Source: Hydrogenoanaerobacterium saccharovorans (GTDB lineage Bacteria > Bacillota > Clostridia > Oscillospirales > Ruminococcaceae). Taken from it: a stretch of 64,000 nucleotides of DNA. The stretch lies in the NCBI RefSeq assembly GCF_003814745.1, contig NZ_RKRD01000001.1, forward strand, positions 1,922,001 to 1,986,000. Reading direction: 5' to 3'. A model generated the notes under the pieces. The model did no database searches, was not told the origin of the DNA, and saw only the letters and a program-made list of their open reading frames with translations. The translations under genes and the position numbers were made by a program. Every line of letters starts with the position of its first letter. Within the stretch, counting starts at the first letter, position 1. Of the stretch, positions 9,567 through 18,882 are shown piece by piece.

Positions 9567-9971
9567 TTCTCGTCCTCCAACTCATTATGTTGTCATACTG
9601 ATTATGTTGTTATAATAACATTGTATCTAGTTTATTTCAATATAAGATTAACTGTTTTATATATTTTTTACTTATTGAACAATATTAGCTTCCATTTTAT
9701 AAGCTAGTTCCATAATGCTTGTTATCCATATTTATAACATGTTTGTTAGTTTGAATCATTACATGCCTTTATCTTTTAACAACAAAATTTCAGTCGAATA
9801 AAACATTTTAACTTTAATTTATAAATTAACTGCTTAATTAAGGCAACAAAAAACAGCCTTTGCTGCTGGTTTTTCAACCTACAGTAAAAGCTGCTCTTGT
9901 TATAGACGAATCTTTTGCTTTTCACTTTTTAAATTGTATGAGGGACAAAATTGGCTTACACAATTTGCAGA
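9567..9971. other. Gene-free AT-rich stretch
   Basis: About 400 bases with no convincing open frame on either strand. The sequence is very AT-rich and contains only a weak hairpin at 9850-9874. It may hold decayed sequence linked to the broken deacetylase next to it. Confidence 0.6.
9850..9874 (-). terminator. Weak terminator after the sulfatase operon
   Basis: On the minus strand CAGC and GCTG form a short stem flanked by A-rich and T-rich runs (GCTGTTTTTT). It is in the right place to end the transcript that runs through the sulfatases. The stem is short and bulged, so the call is tentative. Confidence 0.4.
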
Positions 9972-10268
9972 TTATTGTTTGTGCTGCCTCCCCTGTACGT
10001 CTATATCGAAATTATCGTAGTAAATCATTTCACCAACCAATTTGAAACTGTATCCTTTTTCCTTAAGTCTGCGAATAATTTCAGGCAATGCTTCCACAGT
10101 ATTCTTTTTACCTACATGAAATAAAGTAATACTGCCGTTTTGCACATTGTCTACTACTCTTTTTGTCATTTCTTCAGCAGAGGGGTTTTTCCAGTCACGC
10201 GAGTCACTATCCCACACAAAGTCCAACACGCAGCAGTACTTGAAAAAACACGTGTGATGCAGATTCAT
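9972..10268 (-). pseudogene. C-terminal remnant of a polysaccharide deacetylase
   Basis: Only the last third of a CE4 (NodB-type) deacetylase is left. From residue 18 on it reads VWDSDSRDWKNPS, then NGSITLFHVGKKNTVEALPEI and a DNFDIDVQGRQ tail, which match the C-terminal half of clostridial and bacillar sporulation-type deacetylases of the PdaA/PdaB/YlxY kind. The catalytic Asp-Asp and the two zinc histidines in the N-terminal half are absent. The first 17 residues look unrelated. The frame begins ATG immediately after the stop of the sulfatase gene (TGAATG), so it may still be translated by coupling. It is best explained as a deletion or recombination scar, and I do not expect enzyme activity. 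Confidence 0.75.
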
Positions 10269-11738
10269 TCAATGCCCAAAGAATCGAAAGTCTTCTCTAT
10301 ATGGAACAGTGTCTGAAGTACGCTGATACCAATCCAGCATTTTTTCTTCTAATTCGAGTCTTATCTCGCGATACGATTCATCATGATAGCAATTTTGCGT
10401 TTCTTTAGGATCTTCACAAAGATTGTACAGTTCATTTTCCCCTGATGTTCTGCGCACCAATTTGTATTCCAGTGTGCGGATCATGGTAGTACGGCAAACA
10501 GATTCGGGGTGCTCTTGCTGCATTCTTTGTTTAGGATAATATACATTTAAGGGGTTTGCTCCACAAGTCGTTCTTCCTCTCCAGCCCTCAAAGCAATTTG
10601 GTTCGTGCATATCGTACCCGCCCTCGCAGAATACTGCCCTGTTTTTATCTCCATTTGCACCTTGAAGCTGTGGCACCAGTGATTGAGCAAAATGCGTATG
10701 CTCTGCTTTTATACCTGCAAGTTCCAATATAGTTGGCATAATATCAAAAAGTGCTGTTTGTTCTTTTACAACATGCCCTTTTGTACCATTTGGAGTTTTG
10801 ATAATGAGCGGAACGCGCACAATCTCGTCATCCATTGCATTTGGCCATTTTTCCACCAAATGTCTGGTTCCATGCCAATCGCCGTGGTCAGACGATATGA
10901 TAACTGTTGTGTCATCGGCCAAACCGCATTCTTCTAACGTTTTATTGAGTTCTCCCAGCAAATAATCTACATAGCTTACCATTCCAAGATACACTGCATA
11001 AATTTTTGCGAAAAATTCACGCGGCAGCTTGTCTAAATTGCGATATTTACGTATTAATTCTTCGTAAGATGGCTTTTTTTCCAGTGGCTCCATCAAATCT
11101 TCACCTACCACAGCAGGGTCGTATTTATTATAAAACCGATCCATAACTGTATAAGGCGGGTGTGGCAATTCAATAGGCAAAAAGAGCATAAAAGGTTTAT
11201 CACCCTTTTTTCGTGATTTCAGAAAATCAATTCCTCTGCCTACATCAATATCCAATGGCATATCTTCCCCTTGAGGAGAAGACGGTTTGAACAGAAAAGA
11301 GTAATATTCATCATCTGCCGTAGAAAATGCATTCTCGTTAGAAAGTACACCTTCATGCGGGCGTGAGGGAATAAACTCTTTTTTTGCCCGTTTTTCCTTA
11401 ATATTGTTGCATACTTCATCCAAATATGCATCGCTGTATAAATCGTTTTTTCCAAACCATGCAATATCGTAACCGGAATTTTTCAGGTAACGAAAAAGGC
11501 TTGGTTCTTCGGGTTGAAGCAAGTGCCACAAAGTGCGGTGCCCGTGGTTGTGCACATAGGTACCTGTCATCATGCTGCATCTGGAGGGAGAGCAAACAGG
11601 GTTCTGTACAATGCAATGTTCAAAGCGAACCCCTTCAGACGCTATTTTATCCATATTAGGTGTTTGAACGTGACTATTTCCATAACATGAAACAGATGAT
11701 GCACTCATTTCATCGGGGAAAAAGAATACAAAATTCAT
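10269..11738 (-). CDS. Sulfatase (formylglycine-dependent, cytosolic)
   Basis: This 489-residue member of the alkaline-phosphatase superfamily has the sulfatase signature CSPSRCSMMTG with Cys49 at the position converted to formylglycine. Metal-binding motifs include an early Asp9 region and ISSDHGDWHG near residue 283. No signal peptide is present, so the substrate must be imported first. It is the last intact gene of an operon with a second sulfatase, a class II aldolase and a TauE/SafE permease. The cysteine-type signature would need an anaerobic sulfatase-maturing radical SAM enzyme, which is not in this window. It resembles the N-sulfatase and choline-sulfatase-like subfamilies, but the substrate is not determined. 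Confidence 0.92.
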   Translation of the reverse strand: MNFVFFFPDEMSASSVSCYGNSHVQTPNMDKIASEGVRFEHCIVQNPVCSPSRCSMMTGTYVHNHGHRTLWHLLQPEEPSLFRYLKNSGYDIAWFGKNDLYSDAYLDEVCNNIKEKRAKKEFIPSRPHEGVLSNENAFSTADDEYYSFLFKPSSPQGEDMPLDIDVGRGIDFLKSRKKGDKPFMLFLPIELPHPPYTVMDRFYNKYDPAVVGEDLMEPLEKKPSYEELIRKYRNLDKLPREFFAKIYAVYLGMVSYVDYLLGELNKTLEECGLADDTTVIISSDHGDWHGTRHLVEKWPNAMDDEIVRVPLIIKTPNGTKGHVVKEQTALFDIMPTILELAGIKAEHTHFAQSLVPQLQGANGDKNRAVFCEGGYDMHEPNCFEGWRGRTTCGANPLNVYYPKQRMQQEHPESVCRTTMIRTLEYKLVRRTSGENELYNLCEDPKETQNCYHDESYREIRLELEEKMLDWYQRTSDTVPYREDFRFFGH

Positions 11739-11899
11739 AAGATACCCCTATCTATTACAAATTTTAAATTTTTGAATAAAGATCCTTTTATATTCCTCGA
11801 TACCTCTTCACAAAGAAATTTACACCCAACAAGGGGAGTTCTACCAATTTGAGGGTAAACATGCTGCCTGTACTGCAAAACTTCTTAATTATTTGGTGT

Positions 11900-12685
11900 T
11901 TATATAATGTTTTTTACAATATTAAAAATGCATATTGTAAATACCAAAACCTGTACCCCATTAAAACATATTTCTACCGTTTTTTCGGACAGCTTTTTAT
12001 TAAGCCAAGAGCCTATAAAACCGCCCAAAATTGCGCCAACTACCATCGGCAGCAGCATCGATAAATTATACACGGCGAAACCTGTAGAAAATGCCACTGA
12101 AAACAATTTTGATATTTGTGCAAATAAAATCGTAACGATGGAATAAACGGTTGCTGTTTTTGTCCCGAAAGAAAATAAAAATATAAGCAATGCAACATTA
12201 ATAGGGCCGCCGCCTATACCTAAAAAGGATGAAATAAACCCCAAAAATGTACCCGCCACCAGGGATGGAATTATACCGCTTAAACCCAAAGTTTTAATTT
12301 TATTCTTGTACAGCATGTAAAAAAACACAGCAATAATAAGTAAAGCAAGCAGAATATTTTGCACTACCAAAACAATTTGATTATTGCCTAAGCGGGCAAT
12401 AATTGCAGTAAGAATGACCTGCCCTATATTCCCCCCCATAACAGAACCTATCGAAAGCGGCAAGGCAGTTTTAACGCTGATTTTCACTTTTTGCTGAATT
12501 TGTTTCATAACCGAAACAATTGCCATTGCAAAAACTGTTATACACGATAGCATGCCGATTGTAGCAACATCATATTGATTTAAAACATCCAGCACCGGTT
12601 TAATAATTACGCCGCCGCCCATACCGGTCATTGCTCCTGCTGTAGTTGCACCTATTGCAATAATAAAATAAATTATATATTCCAT
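11900..12685 (-). CDS. TauE/SafE (TSUP) family anion permease
   Basis: This 261-residue integral membrane protein has seven to eight hydrophobic segments and two related halves, each starting with a Gly-rich loop (AGAMTGMGGGVIIKP and ISSFLGIGGGPINVALL), which is the TSUP family pattern. Members are implicated in export of sulfite, sulfoacetate and other sulfonate or organic anions. Position between two sulfatases and an aldolase suggests it exports sulfite, sulfate or a sulfonated end product, but that is inference. The start ATG follows GGGAGGAT. A second TSUP gene occurs at 36539-37258 in a different sugar operon. Confidence 0.88.
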   Translation of the reverse strand: MEYIIYFIIAIGATTAGAMTGMGGGVIIKPVLDVLNQYDVATIGMLSCITVFAMAIVSVMKQIQQKVKISVKTALPLSIGSVMGGNIGQVILTAIIARLGNNQIVLVVQNILLALLIIAVFFYMLYKNKIKTLGLSGIIPSLVAGTFLGFISSFLGIGGGPINVALLIFLFSFGTKTATVYSIVTILFAQISKLFSVAFSTGFAVYNLSMLLPMVVGAILGGFIGSWLNKKLSEKTVEICFNGVQVLVFTICIFNIVKNII

Positions 12686-12848
12686 TCTTATCCTCCCATC
12701 AAATCTTGTGTTATCCTCAATTTTAAATTACAATCATCTGATTACATCACAAACTGTCGAAAAATCTATTATAAATTAAAACTAAAATTACGCTTTCAGC
12801 AAACATAACACAGACATGAATAAGAGAACTCCTTTTGACTTATATTGC

Positions 12849-14003
12849 TCATTTATTTGTTTTATAGCGATCAGCCATTTCTTCTAAAGAAACGCGCTCT
12901 ACTTTGCTAGCGTAGCCAACTGAGCCGAACTCTACAATCAGAGTACCAACAACTTCTTTAACACCGCGCTCTACACAATCAACAATGGCTGCTACGTCAT
13001 CGTTGGGGATAATACCTGTAGTAACAGTATCCATAATCGGCGGCAGAAATGCTCTTGGGTCAAACTGATTATTTTTCTCACACAGTGAGCTGTAAATTGC
13101 ACCGATTGATTCACTTTTTTGCAGCTCGGGGCGATTCTTGAACAATTCCCACATATTACGGGTAACAGCTAAGCGGATATCGGTATCAACGTTGATTTTA
13201 CCAATACCGTAAGGGATAACCGATTTCAACTCACTGATAGGAATACCGTATGCATTTTGAATATTACCGCCTAATTTATTGATCTCATCGACAATATATT
13301 GAGGTACTGTAGATGAACCATGTGAAACCAATACGCCGAAAATACCTTCGTGGCGCAGGTTTTCGGTACAAGCAATTGCAATTTCTTTACGCAGTTTTAC
13401 ATCTTTGCCTTTGCTTGCCCCATGCATAGTTCCGTAAGAAATTGCAAGGCAGTCTACCTCTGTTTTTCTAAAGAATTCAACCACACTCATCGGGTTGGTA
13501 TAGGTAGAATTTGCTGCAAAGACACGATCTTCTACACCGGCGAGAACGCCCAGTTCGCCTTCAACCGAAACGCCTCTTGCATGTGCATATTTTACAACCT
13601 CACGTGTTAGCTCAATATTATCGTTAAAGCTCAGTGAAGAACCGTCAATCATAACGGACGAATATCCATTATCAATTGCTGCTTTGACGGAGTCAAAATC
13701 CTTGCCATGGTCGAGGTGAAGAACTACCGGAATATCTGCCTCTTCTGCAAATTTACGAACAGCATCGGCAATACGTTTTGCACCAATCTGTTTATCCTTT
13801 AATGTTGCATTGGCAAAATCGGTTCTTCCGCCCATAAATCCGTTTGCAAGGTCTGCACCTTGTAAAATTGCGGCAGAACGGAACATTTTGTGTACGTCGA
13901 TAACCGCTTTTGCTTGTGCAACTGCATTCACGTTAAATGCGCCTTGTGCAAAACCATATTTGCTGACTGTTTCGAGCAGAGGTCTAAGTGGAATAATTGG
14001 CAT
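12849..14003 (-). CDS. Class II ketose-bisphosphate aldolase family protein
   Basis: This cytosolic zinc-dependent aldolase has 384 residues, about 100 more than the compact GatY/FbaA-type. The zinc site is LHLDHGKDFD near residue 98, with IDGSSLSFNDNI, a GELG segment, a VSHGSSTVPQY segment and INVDTDIRLA following in the normal order. The last 90 residues (from about 295) form an extension not usual in short aldolases. It would cleave a ketose 1-phosphate or 1,6-bisphosphate to dihydroxyacetone phosphate and an aldehyde. It is co-transcribed with the sulfatase gene 21 bases upstream and the permease and second sulfatase downstream. The actual sugar phosphate, and whether it is desulfated first, is unknown. 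The start follows AAGGAGAA. Confidence 0.88.
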   Translation of the reverse strand: MPIIPLRPLLETVSKYGFAQGAFNVNAVAQAKAVIDVHKMFRSAAILQGADLANGFMGGRTDFANATLKDKQIGAKRIADAVRKFAEEADIPVVLHLDHGKDFDSVKAAIDNGYSSVMIDGSSLSFNDNIELTREVVKYAHARGVSVEGELGVLAGVEDRVFAANSTYTNPMSVVEFFRKTEVDCLAISYGTMHGASKGKDVKLRKEIAIACTENLRHEGIFGVLVSHGSSTVPQYIVDEINKLGGNIQNAYGIPISELKSVIPYGIGKINVDTDIRLAVTRNMWELFKNRPELQKSESIGAIYSSLCEKNNQFDPRAFLPPIMDTVTTGIIPNDDVAAIVDCVERGVKEVVGTLIVEFGSVGYASKVERVSLEEMADRYKTNK

Positions 14004-14023
14004 ATAATTTTCTCCTTAAATTT

Positions 14024-15457
14024 TTAATGAAATGAGTCTCTCGGAAAGAGAGTTGTATTGAAACCGGGGAATCTCGGTATCTGTTTGTGTGAATCAAAGC
14101 AAGTTTTTTGCGCAAGTTCGCCATCTTTTAAACATTGCTGAGATGTCTTTTCCATTTCCTTTATCATGATTTCTTTTAATTCTTTTAGTACAAAATTATA
14201 ATCTTTCTGTTCGGCAAGGTTGCACTGCTCATAAGGGTCTTTTTCCAAATCAAAAAGCAGCTCACCTCCACCCGCTGTTGCCCAAGTGTATTTATAGTTG
14301 TTTTTAATTACGGCAAAAAATTTATGGTCGCAGTTACCGTAAAAAGTTTTTTCTTCTTCCGTGTGCATATATTCCAGCAGGTTGGTTCCGTCTAAACATT
14401 CTGTACCTTGTACCGAACAAATGGAAAGGATTGTTGGCATTAAATCTGCAAGAGTAATCAGCTTATCACAGCGTACACCCGCATAATGAGGATGTGATTC
14501 ACCGAATTTTGCAGGAGGCTTGATGATAAAGGGGATATGCGCCGACCCTTCAAGAAAAACGCTTTTTGCCCCCATATTATGGTCTCCCAACATCTCCCCA
14601 TGGTCTGATGTGAAGAGAATCCAAGTGTTTTCCAACAAATCAAGCTCTCGCATTCTTGCAAAAAGAATGCCCAAGTTGTAATCGATCTGAGTAATACAAG
14701 CGTAGTATGCACGCTTTATTTGCTGCTTTTGATAGTCTGACATCCGCCAAATGTTATTGAGCTGAAACGTCGGCTCGTAAAAACCAAGCGGGATGTTATT
14801 GCCGTCTTGTGACCAATCACCCACAACCGGGGGCGATATGGGGGCATCTTTATAAAGCTCCCAATACGAACGGCAAGGGTCAAACGGAGGATGAGGTTTC
14901 GTAAAGCTTGTCCAAAGAAAAAATGGACGCGTAGGGTCACGGTTTTCTAAAAAGTCCACCGATTTTTCAACTGTCCAGTGGGTAAGAGAATCACTTTCAT
15001 CAACCGAATTGACGACAGGCTCCATCTCATTTTCGCCTACACCATGAGCCCTGCATGAAACTTTACCGTGCTTTCGCATTTCATTAAAATAATCCATGGG
15101 AAGGTCTGCGTGCTCAATACCATAGGTTGTACGCATTGGGTTGAAATGCAACTTACCTTCTGCCCTTGTTTGGTACCCGGACTGAGTAAGTAAAGAGGCA
15201 AGTGTTGCCCTATCTTTCATAGGAAGGCAATCGTTGTGGTTACCAACTAAACCGTGATGATAGGCAGATAACCCCGTCATTATGGTTGCTCTTGCAGGCA
15301 TGCATACTGGGCAATCGGAATAACAGCGGGTAAATGCAATTCCCTCATCAACTAACCAATTTAAATGCGGTGTAAAGATTTCGCGGTTTCCTAATGCTGC
15401 AATTGTATCAAACCGTTGCTGGTCGGTTGTAATTAATAGTATATTCGGCCTGCCCAT
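14024..15457 (-). CDS. Sulfatase (formylglycine-dependent, cytosolic)
   Basis: This 477-residue sulfatase is the first gene of the sulfatase-aldolase-permease-sulfatase operon. The activation site is CMPARATIMTG with Cys52, metal ligands lie in TTDQQRFDT near residue 12 and in FTSDHGEMLGDHN near 290, and a substrate-region TKPHPPF motif is present. There is no signal peptide. It is only distantly related to the second sulfatase, so the two may act on different sulfate positions. The start ATG follows AAGAAGGAGCG. A CAAACGTTTG palindrome at 15596-15611 lies upstream and a TATAAT -10 lies at 15533-15538. Confidence 0.92.
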   Translation of the reverse strand: MGRPNILLITTDQQRFDTIAALGNREIFTPHLNWLVDEGIAFTRCYSDCPVCMPARATIMTGLSAYHHGLVGNHNDCLPMKDRATLASLLTQSGYQTRAEGKLHFNPMRTTYGIEHADLPMDYFNEMRKHGKVSCRAHGVGENEMEPVVNSVDESDSLTHWTVEKSVDFLENRDPTRPFFLWTSFTKPHPPFDPCRSYWELYKDAPISPPVVGDWSQDGNNIPLGFYEPTFQLNNIWRMSDYQKQQIKRAYYACITQIDYNLGILFARMRELDLLENTWILFTSDHGEMLGDHNMGAKSVFLEGSAHIPFIIKPPAKFGESHPHYAGVRCDKLITLADLMPTILSICSVQGTECLDGTNLLEYMHTEEEKTFYGNCDHKFFAVIKNNYKYTWATAGGGELLFDLEKDPYEQCNLAEQKDYNFVLKELKEIMIKEMEKTSQQCLKDGELAQKTCFDSHKQIPRFPGFNTTLFPRDSFH

Positions 15458-15595
15458 TGCTTACATCGCTCCTTCTTACCCAATTGATATTATTTAAAAA
15501 CGCCTTGTAAAACTCAATATTAAATTTTATAAATTATACAGTAGTCTTATTATTTTCAGCATATCACAAATTCGAATCAGTTTGGATAACAAACA

Positions 15596-15611
15596 ACACA
15601 AACGTTTGAGT
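15596..15611. promoter_or_regulatory. CAAACGTTTG operator, site A (sulfatase operon)
   Basis: ACACAAACGTTTGAGT is a 16-base palindrome with one mismatch and a central CG, typical of LacI-family operators. Near-identical sites occur at 24592-24607 and 51245-51260. Here it lies about 65 bases upstream of a minus-strand TATAAT (15533-15538) for the first sulfatase gene. Confidence 0.65.
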
Positions 15612-15640
15612 GGAGTTATACTCATACAAAAATTTGTGTT

Positions 15641-17149
15641 TTATAAGTCCGCAGGCTTGCTGTACTCCTTTATTTCAGAATATTTAGGGAATGCCATAAC
15701 AAGCGTAGTATTTTCCCCCACTTTACTATCAACATGAAGCTTGCCAAAATGGTATTTTACAATCTGCTTTACATAAGATAGCCCGATTCCCCAACTGTAG
15801 TTGGTATTTTTATCTGTGTAAAAAGGTTCAAAGATACGATTAATTTTTGACTTTTCAATACCAATACCGTTATCATCCACACGAATGGCACACCAATAGG
15901 AATCGTTTTTTAAGCTTATTTCAATTTTACCTTGAGCTGCTCTTTCACTGGCAAGGATTGCATCTACCGCATTGATAAGAATGTTATAAAGTGCTTCGCT
16001 TAAATAGTCCAAGTCTGCGAGAATCACACTATCAAGAGCTATGTTTACCTTGCACTCAATATCTCCGATTTTTTTCTGTGCTTTTTTTAACGACAGTTCT
16101 ACAACTTGTGAGAGATTGCACGGCACAAGCACCATAGAATTGTATTTGAAAACTTTGTACAAGGCCTCTATTCTAGAGAGCATATTCTCGTTAATGCGGT
16201 TTAAATCTTCTATATTATTGCTTATAACTTCAAGGTCGGCTTGTTTCTCTTGCAGCTGCTGTGTCATTTGACGCAGCAGAATTTTTTCTGCAAAAAGCTG
16301 ATTTTTCATACCGTGAATAAACACGCGAGTACCCATATTCGCGGTGTCCAGCTGACGCTCCAAAGATATCTCACTGCGGTTTTCTGCTAAATTTACTTTG
16401 GCATATTGAAAAAGCGCAATAAGCCCCACAATAATGAAAAACAAAAATAAACCAATTACAAAAACCCAGGCATTCAAAGAAAAACGCAGCCGATAAATTT
16501 GAGTTCCGAAATTAAGTAAATCATAACTTTCAGACGAAAATATGTTTACCGGGTTTAGTCTGCCAAAAAACACGAAGTAAACAATTAAATTTAGTACAAA
16601 CAAGATGATGTAGCGAAGCTGCTTTTTTACCCACCGAATGTTATGGCTTAAGTATTCTTTTGCCAAAAAAATCATCGACACAGTAATATAAATTGCAGTG
16701 CATGCCCGCCCTAAAAAGTTAACCGTCATACGTCCGTTGTAGCTTTGCATGCGAAAGAGGAAAGGGTCAAGCAATACAATACTGCACAAAGGCCATAAAA
16801 AAAGCACCGCACTAAGCCACCATTTTTTCTTTAATATCCCTCGCAGATCAAGCGAAAACATTAAAACAAAAAAAACAAACATGTATTTACCAATGGTAAA
16901 CAGTCTCGCAACGGCATCCAATGTAAGCGTGGAATACTGAATAGTTTCTTGAATGGAGGTAGTTAGAAAAAACAAAATTTGTTCGTTATAAGCAAGCCCG
17001 CCCATTTTAGAATAAAAGAACATTAGACCGACGTTGACTAAGGCAAACCCTAAAAAGAGCCCGGTTAGCCATATTGCTTCTTTTTGCCGGTTGAGCAATA
17101 CAAAAACAATCAGCGAAACTGCCATTAAAATCAACGCCAAAATAATCAT
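15641..17149 (-). CDS. Membrane sensor histidine kinase
   Basis: This sensor has 502 residues when started at ATG 17149, the first residue of the hydrophobic N-terminal region. The longer frame to 17233 would overlap the PHP gene and looks spurious. Residues 1-260 carry about seven hydrophobic helices. The phospho-acceptor region reads FIHGMKNQLFAEKILLR, and the GHKL ATPase has an N-box (NILINAVDAI), G1 (VDDNGIGIEKS) and G2 (WGIGLSYVKQI). The ligand is sensed by the membrane part. The likely partner is the NarL-type regulator at 21834, on the other side of the ABC transporter. It is probably co-transcribed with the PHP gene 50 bases upstream. Confidence 0.88.
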   Translation of the reverse strand: MIILALILMAVSLIVFVLLNRQKEAIWLTGLFLGFALVNVGLMFFYSKMGGLAYNEQILFFLTTSIQETIQYSTLTLDAVARLFTIGKYMFVFFVLMFSLDLRGILKKKWWLSAVLFLWPLCSIVLLDPFLFRMQSYNGRMTVNFLGRACTAIYITVSMIFLAKEYLSHNIRWVKKQLRYIILFVLNLIVYFVFFGRLNPVNIFSSESYDLLNFGTQIYRLRFSLNAWVFVIGLFLFFIIVGLIALFQYAKVNLAENRSEISLERQLDTANMGTRVFIHGMKNQLFAEKILLRQMTQQLQEKQADLEVISNNIEDLNRINENMLSRIEALYKVFKYNSMVLVPCNLSQVVELSLKKAQKKIGDIECKVNIALDSVILADLDYLSEALYNILINAVDAILASERAAQGKIEISLKNDSYWCAIRVDDNGIGIEKSKINRIFEPFYTDKNTNYSWGIGLSYVKQIVKYHFGKLHVDSKVGENTTLVMAFPKYSEIKEYSKPADL

Positions 17150-17199
17150 ACTTACACCACTTTCGTAAAATAAAAATGTCTTACCGTTTATTTTGCCCT

Positions 17200-18693
17200 T
17201 TATTTTACATAAATCGGCGTAATATAAGCACAACTTGAATTTGTTTGGCGAATTTCTGCATGATAAATATCACATTCTGAGCTTTTCGCTTTATCTGTTA
17301 GGTTAATATTTAATTTGTATTGAGTTTCGGGCACAGCATGATATACTTTAAAGGTTTGAGAATTGTATGGTTTCATCGGGCAAGTATAGCCTTGCTGCAG
17401 CAGCTGTTCTATAGTGAATTCAAAGCATTTTCCGTTTATGCATCCCTTCAGTTTGGTATTAACGCTTCCGTCAATTTCCAAAACAATGGCAGAAGTAGAG
17501 GGGTGCAGTGTTGAAACATTTTTAACTGTTTGGCAAATCCATTCCACTTTTTGCAGGGATTTCTGCAACACCTTATTGGTGATTTGATTTACGCTGTCAT
17601 CTGCTTTCATATCTTTGGAAGGTGCCAAAACACTTCTTCCGCGGAAGCATTTTTCTACATCAACAATATCGCCATTTTCAACCTCGGCACTTCCGTTCCA
17701 AGTATAAAGGTCGGTGTTGTTGCCCCACCCCATTTCGATACGAACCTTGTATCTGCCCATAGGGTTTACTTCGTCCAGCATTTCGCCATTGATAATTTTG
17801 ATTGGTTTAAGGTTTTTAAAAAGCACGATTTTATCAATAAAATGGCATGCCTCTACGTTTAAATTTATAACGCGCGGCTGGTTGCCTGCAGCTATTATGC
17901 TGCCAAAAGGCTCTCCGTTTACTGTAAAGTTGCATTTGATTTTATCACCGGTAACAGCATAAGTGCGGCGTGCACAAATGGCGTTATAGATGCTGTCTCT
18001 TGTTTTTTCTTCGCAAAGAACTGCCATTTTGCAGTCTCCGTACGATCCGGGGTAGCCTGCATGGTGGTCGGTAGAACCTACAAATCCAAATTGATGCCCT
18101 TGCTTAAGCCCTTCATATACGGTATTGTGAGTATCGCGTACACCCATATTGTGGTAATAGGGGTAAAGTGATTTATCGTTCATGCTGCAGCCATGCTTGG
18201 AGCATACCTCTACAACAGGGCTGATACTACTGTCGAAGCTATTCCAATCAATACCGCGATACCCAGGAGTGTAAGCAATATGGTGGGGTATCATAATGGC
18301 GCGATAAGCCGAAAGCTTTTTTAGCAGTTCTTTTGGGTTTTTCGCGTAAAGAAGTTCTATATCATCATCGGGCGAAACTAAATGATAATCACCAATACCG
18401 CTTGTATGCATTTCGTAGCTGTAAAAAGTTGCAAACTCCCCTTCTTTGTTGTAACTTTTTATGGTTTCTTTAATTTCAGGCCAATGTGCAGCCAGTTTTT
18501 GAAATCCATTCTTATGAAACTCAATCAAAAACTCGGTTTCATTGTTTTTTTCGGGAATATCGGGCCACATTGCATGCCCTGTCACCGCACAAAAATCTAA
18601 ATGCTCTCTTGCTGCGCTTAATGCATTCTCCAAACTGCCAAAACCATATGTAATCCCGCAATGATTATGAATATCACCCCATAATAATCTCAT
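17200..18693 (-). CDS. PHP/DUF3604-type metal-dependent hydrolase
   Basis: This 497-residue protein opens with LLWGDIHNHCGITYGFGS, the HxH motif of PHP-superfamily phosphoesterases. Further metal ligands are in AVTGHAMWPD, IPHHIAYTPG and GSTDHHAGYPG, the order seen in DUF3604/PHP-like proteins. The C-terminal 180 residues are beta-rich and may bind a ligand. No signal peptide is visible. The start is ATG 18693 with GGAAGGGAGAACGAGG upstream; a longer TTG start at 18711 would include that ribosome site. It heads the kinase operon and is divergent from the NitT-type transporter, suggesting a role in processing the imported compound. The substrate is unknown. Confidence 0.82.
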   Translation of the reverse strand: MRLLWGDIHNHCGITYGFGSLENALSAAREHLDFCAVTGHAMWPDIPEKNNETEFLIEFHKNGFQKLAAHWPEIKETIKSYNKEGEFATFYSYEMHTSGIGDYHLVSPDDDIELLYAKNPKELLKKLSAYRAIMIPHHIAYTPGYRGIDWNSFDSSISPVVEVCSKHGCSMNDKSLYPYYHNMGVRDTHNTVYEGLKQGHQFGFVGSTDHHAGYPGSYGDCKMAVLCEEKTRDSIYNAICARRTYAVTGDKIKCNFTVNGEPFGSIIAAGNQPRVINLNVEACHFIDKIVLFKNLKPIKIINGEMLDEVNPMGRYKVRIEMGWGNNTDLYTWNGSAEVENGDIVDVEKCFRGRSVLAPSKDMKADDSVNQITNKVLQKSLQKVEWICQTVKNVSTLHPSTSAIVLEIDGSVNTKLKGCINGKCFEFTIEQLLQQGYTCPMKPYNSQTFKVYHAVPETQYKLNINLTDKAKSSECDIYHAEIRQTNSSCAYITPIYVK

Positions 18694-18735
18694 CCTCGTT
18701 CTCCCTTCCAACTTGTTTATAAACTTTTATACTTT

Positions 18736-18741
18736 ATATTA
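18736..18741 (-). promoter_or_regulatory. -10 element of the PHP/kinase operon
   Basis: The minus-strand hexamer TAATAT sits about 45 bases before the PHP start codon. No good -35 is present, which fits activation by a protein bound at the inverted repeat 18765-18787, centred about 47 bases upstream of the expected transcription start. Confidence 0.4.
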
Positions 18742-18764
18742 CACATCAATAAACTAAGGAATTC

Positions 18765-18787
18765 AAGTATGATTTTTTATCATACTT
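18765..18787. promoter_or_regulatory. GTATGA-N7-TCATAC inverted repeat (PHP operon)
   Basis: AAGTATGAT and ATCATACTT form a perfect 9-base inverted repeat separated by five T. The core half-sites are spaced by seven bases. The same spaced motif recurs at 18830-18848 and 23433-23451, each time centred near -45 of a predicted start. A NarL-type regulator is a reasonable binder. Confidence 0.6.
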
Positions 18788-18829
18788 AGCAGGTTTCAGG
18801 CATCAAAAGCATACTAAATTGTTAAAAAG

Positions 18830-18848
18830 GTATGAAAAAAAATCCTAC
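18830..18848. promoter_or_regulatory. GTATGA-N7-TCMTAC inverted repeat (ABC promoter)
   Basis: GTATGA and TCCTAC (one mismatch from TCATAC) are separated by seven A. The repeat directly abuts the weak -35 (TTACCA) of the transporter promoter, a classic activator position, and its centre falls about 44 bases before the predicted start of transcription. Confidence 0.55.
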
Positions 18849-18876
18849 TTACCAAACCCTGTGTTTTCGGTATAAT
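18849..18876 (+). promoter_or_regulatory. Promoter of the NitT/TauT-type ABC operon
   Basis: A weak -35 TTACCA at 18849-18854 and a perfect -10 TATAAT at 18871-18876 are separated by 16 bases. Transcription would begin near 18883 and leave a leader of about 80 bases before the TTG start codon. Confidence 0.65.
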
Positions 18877-18882
18877 AAGACA

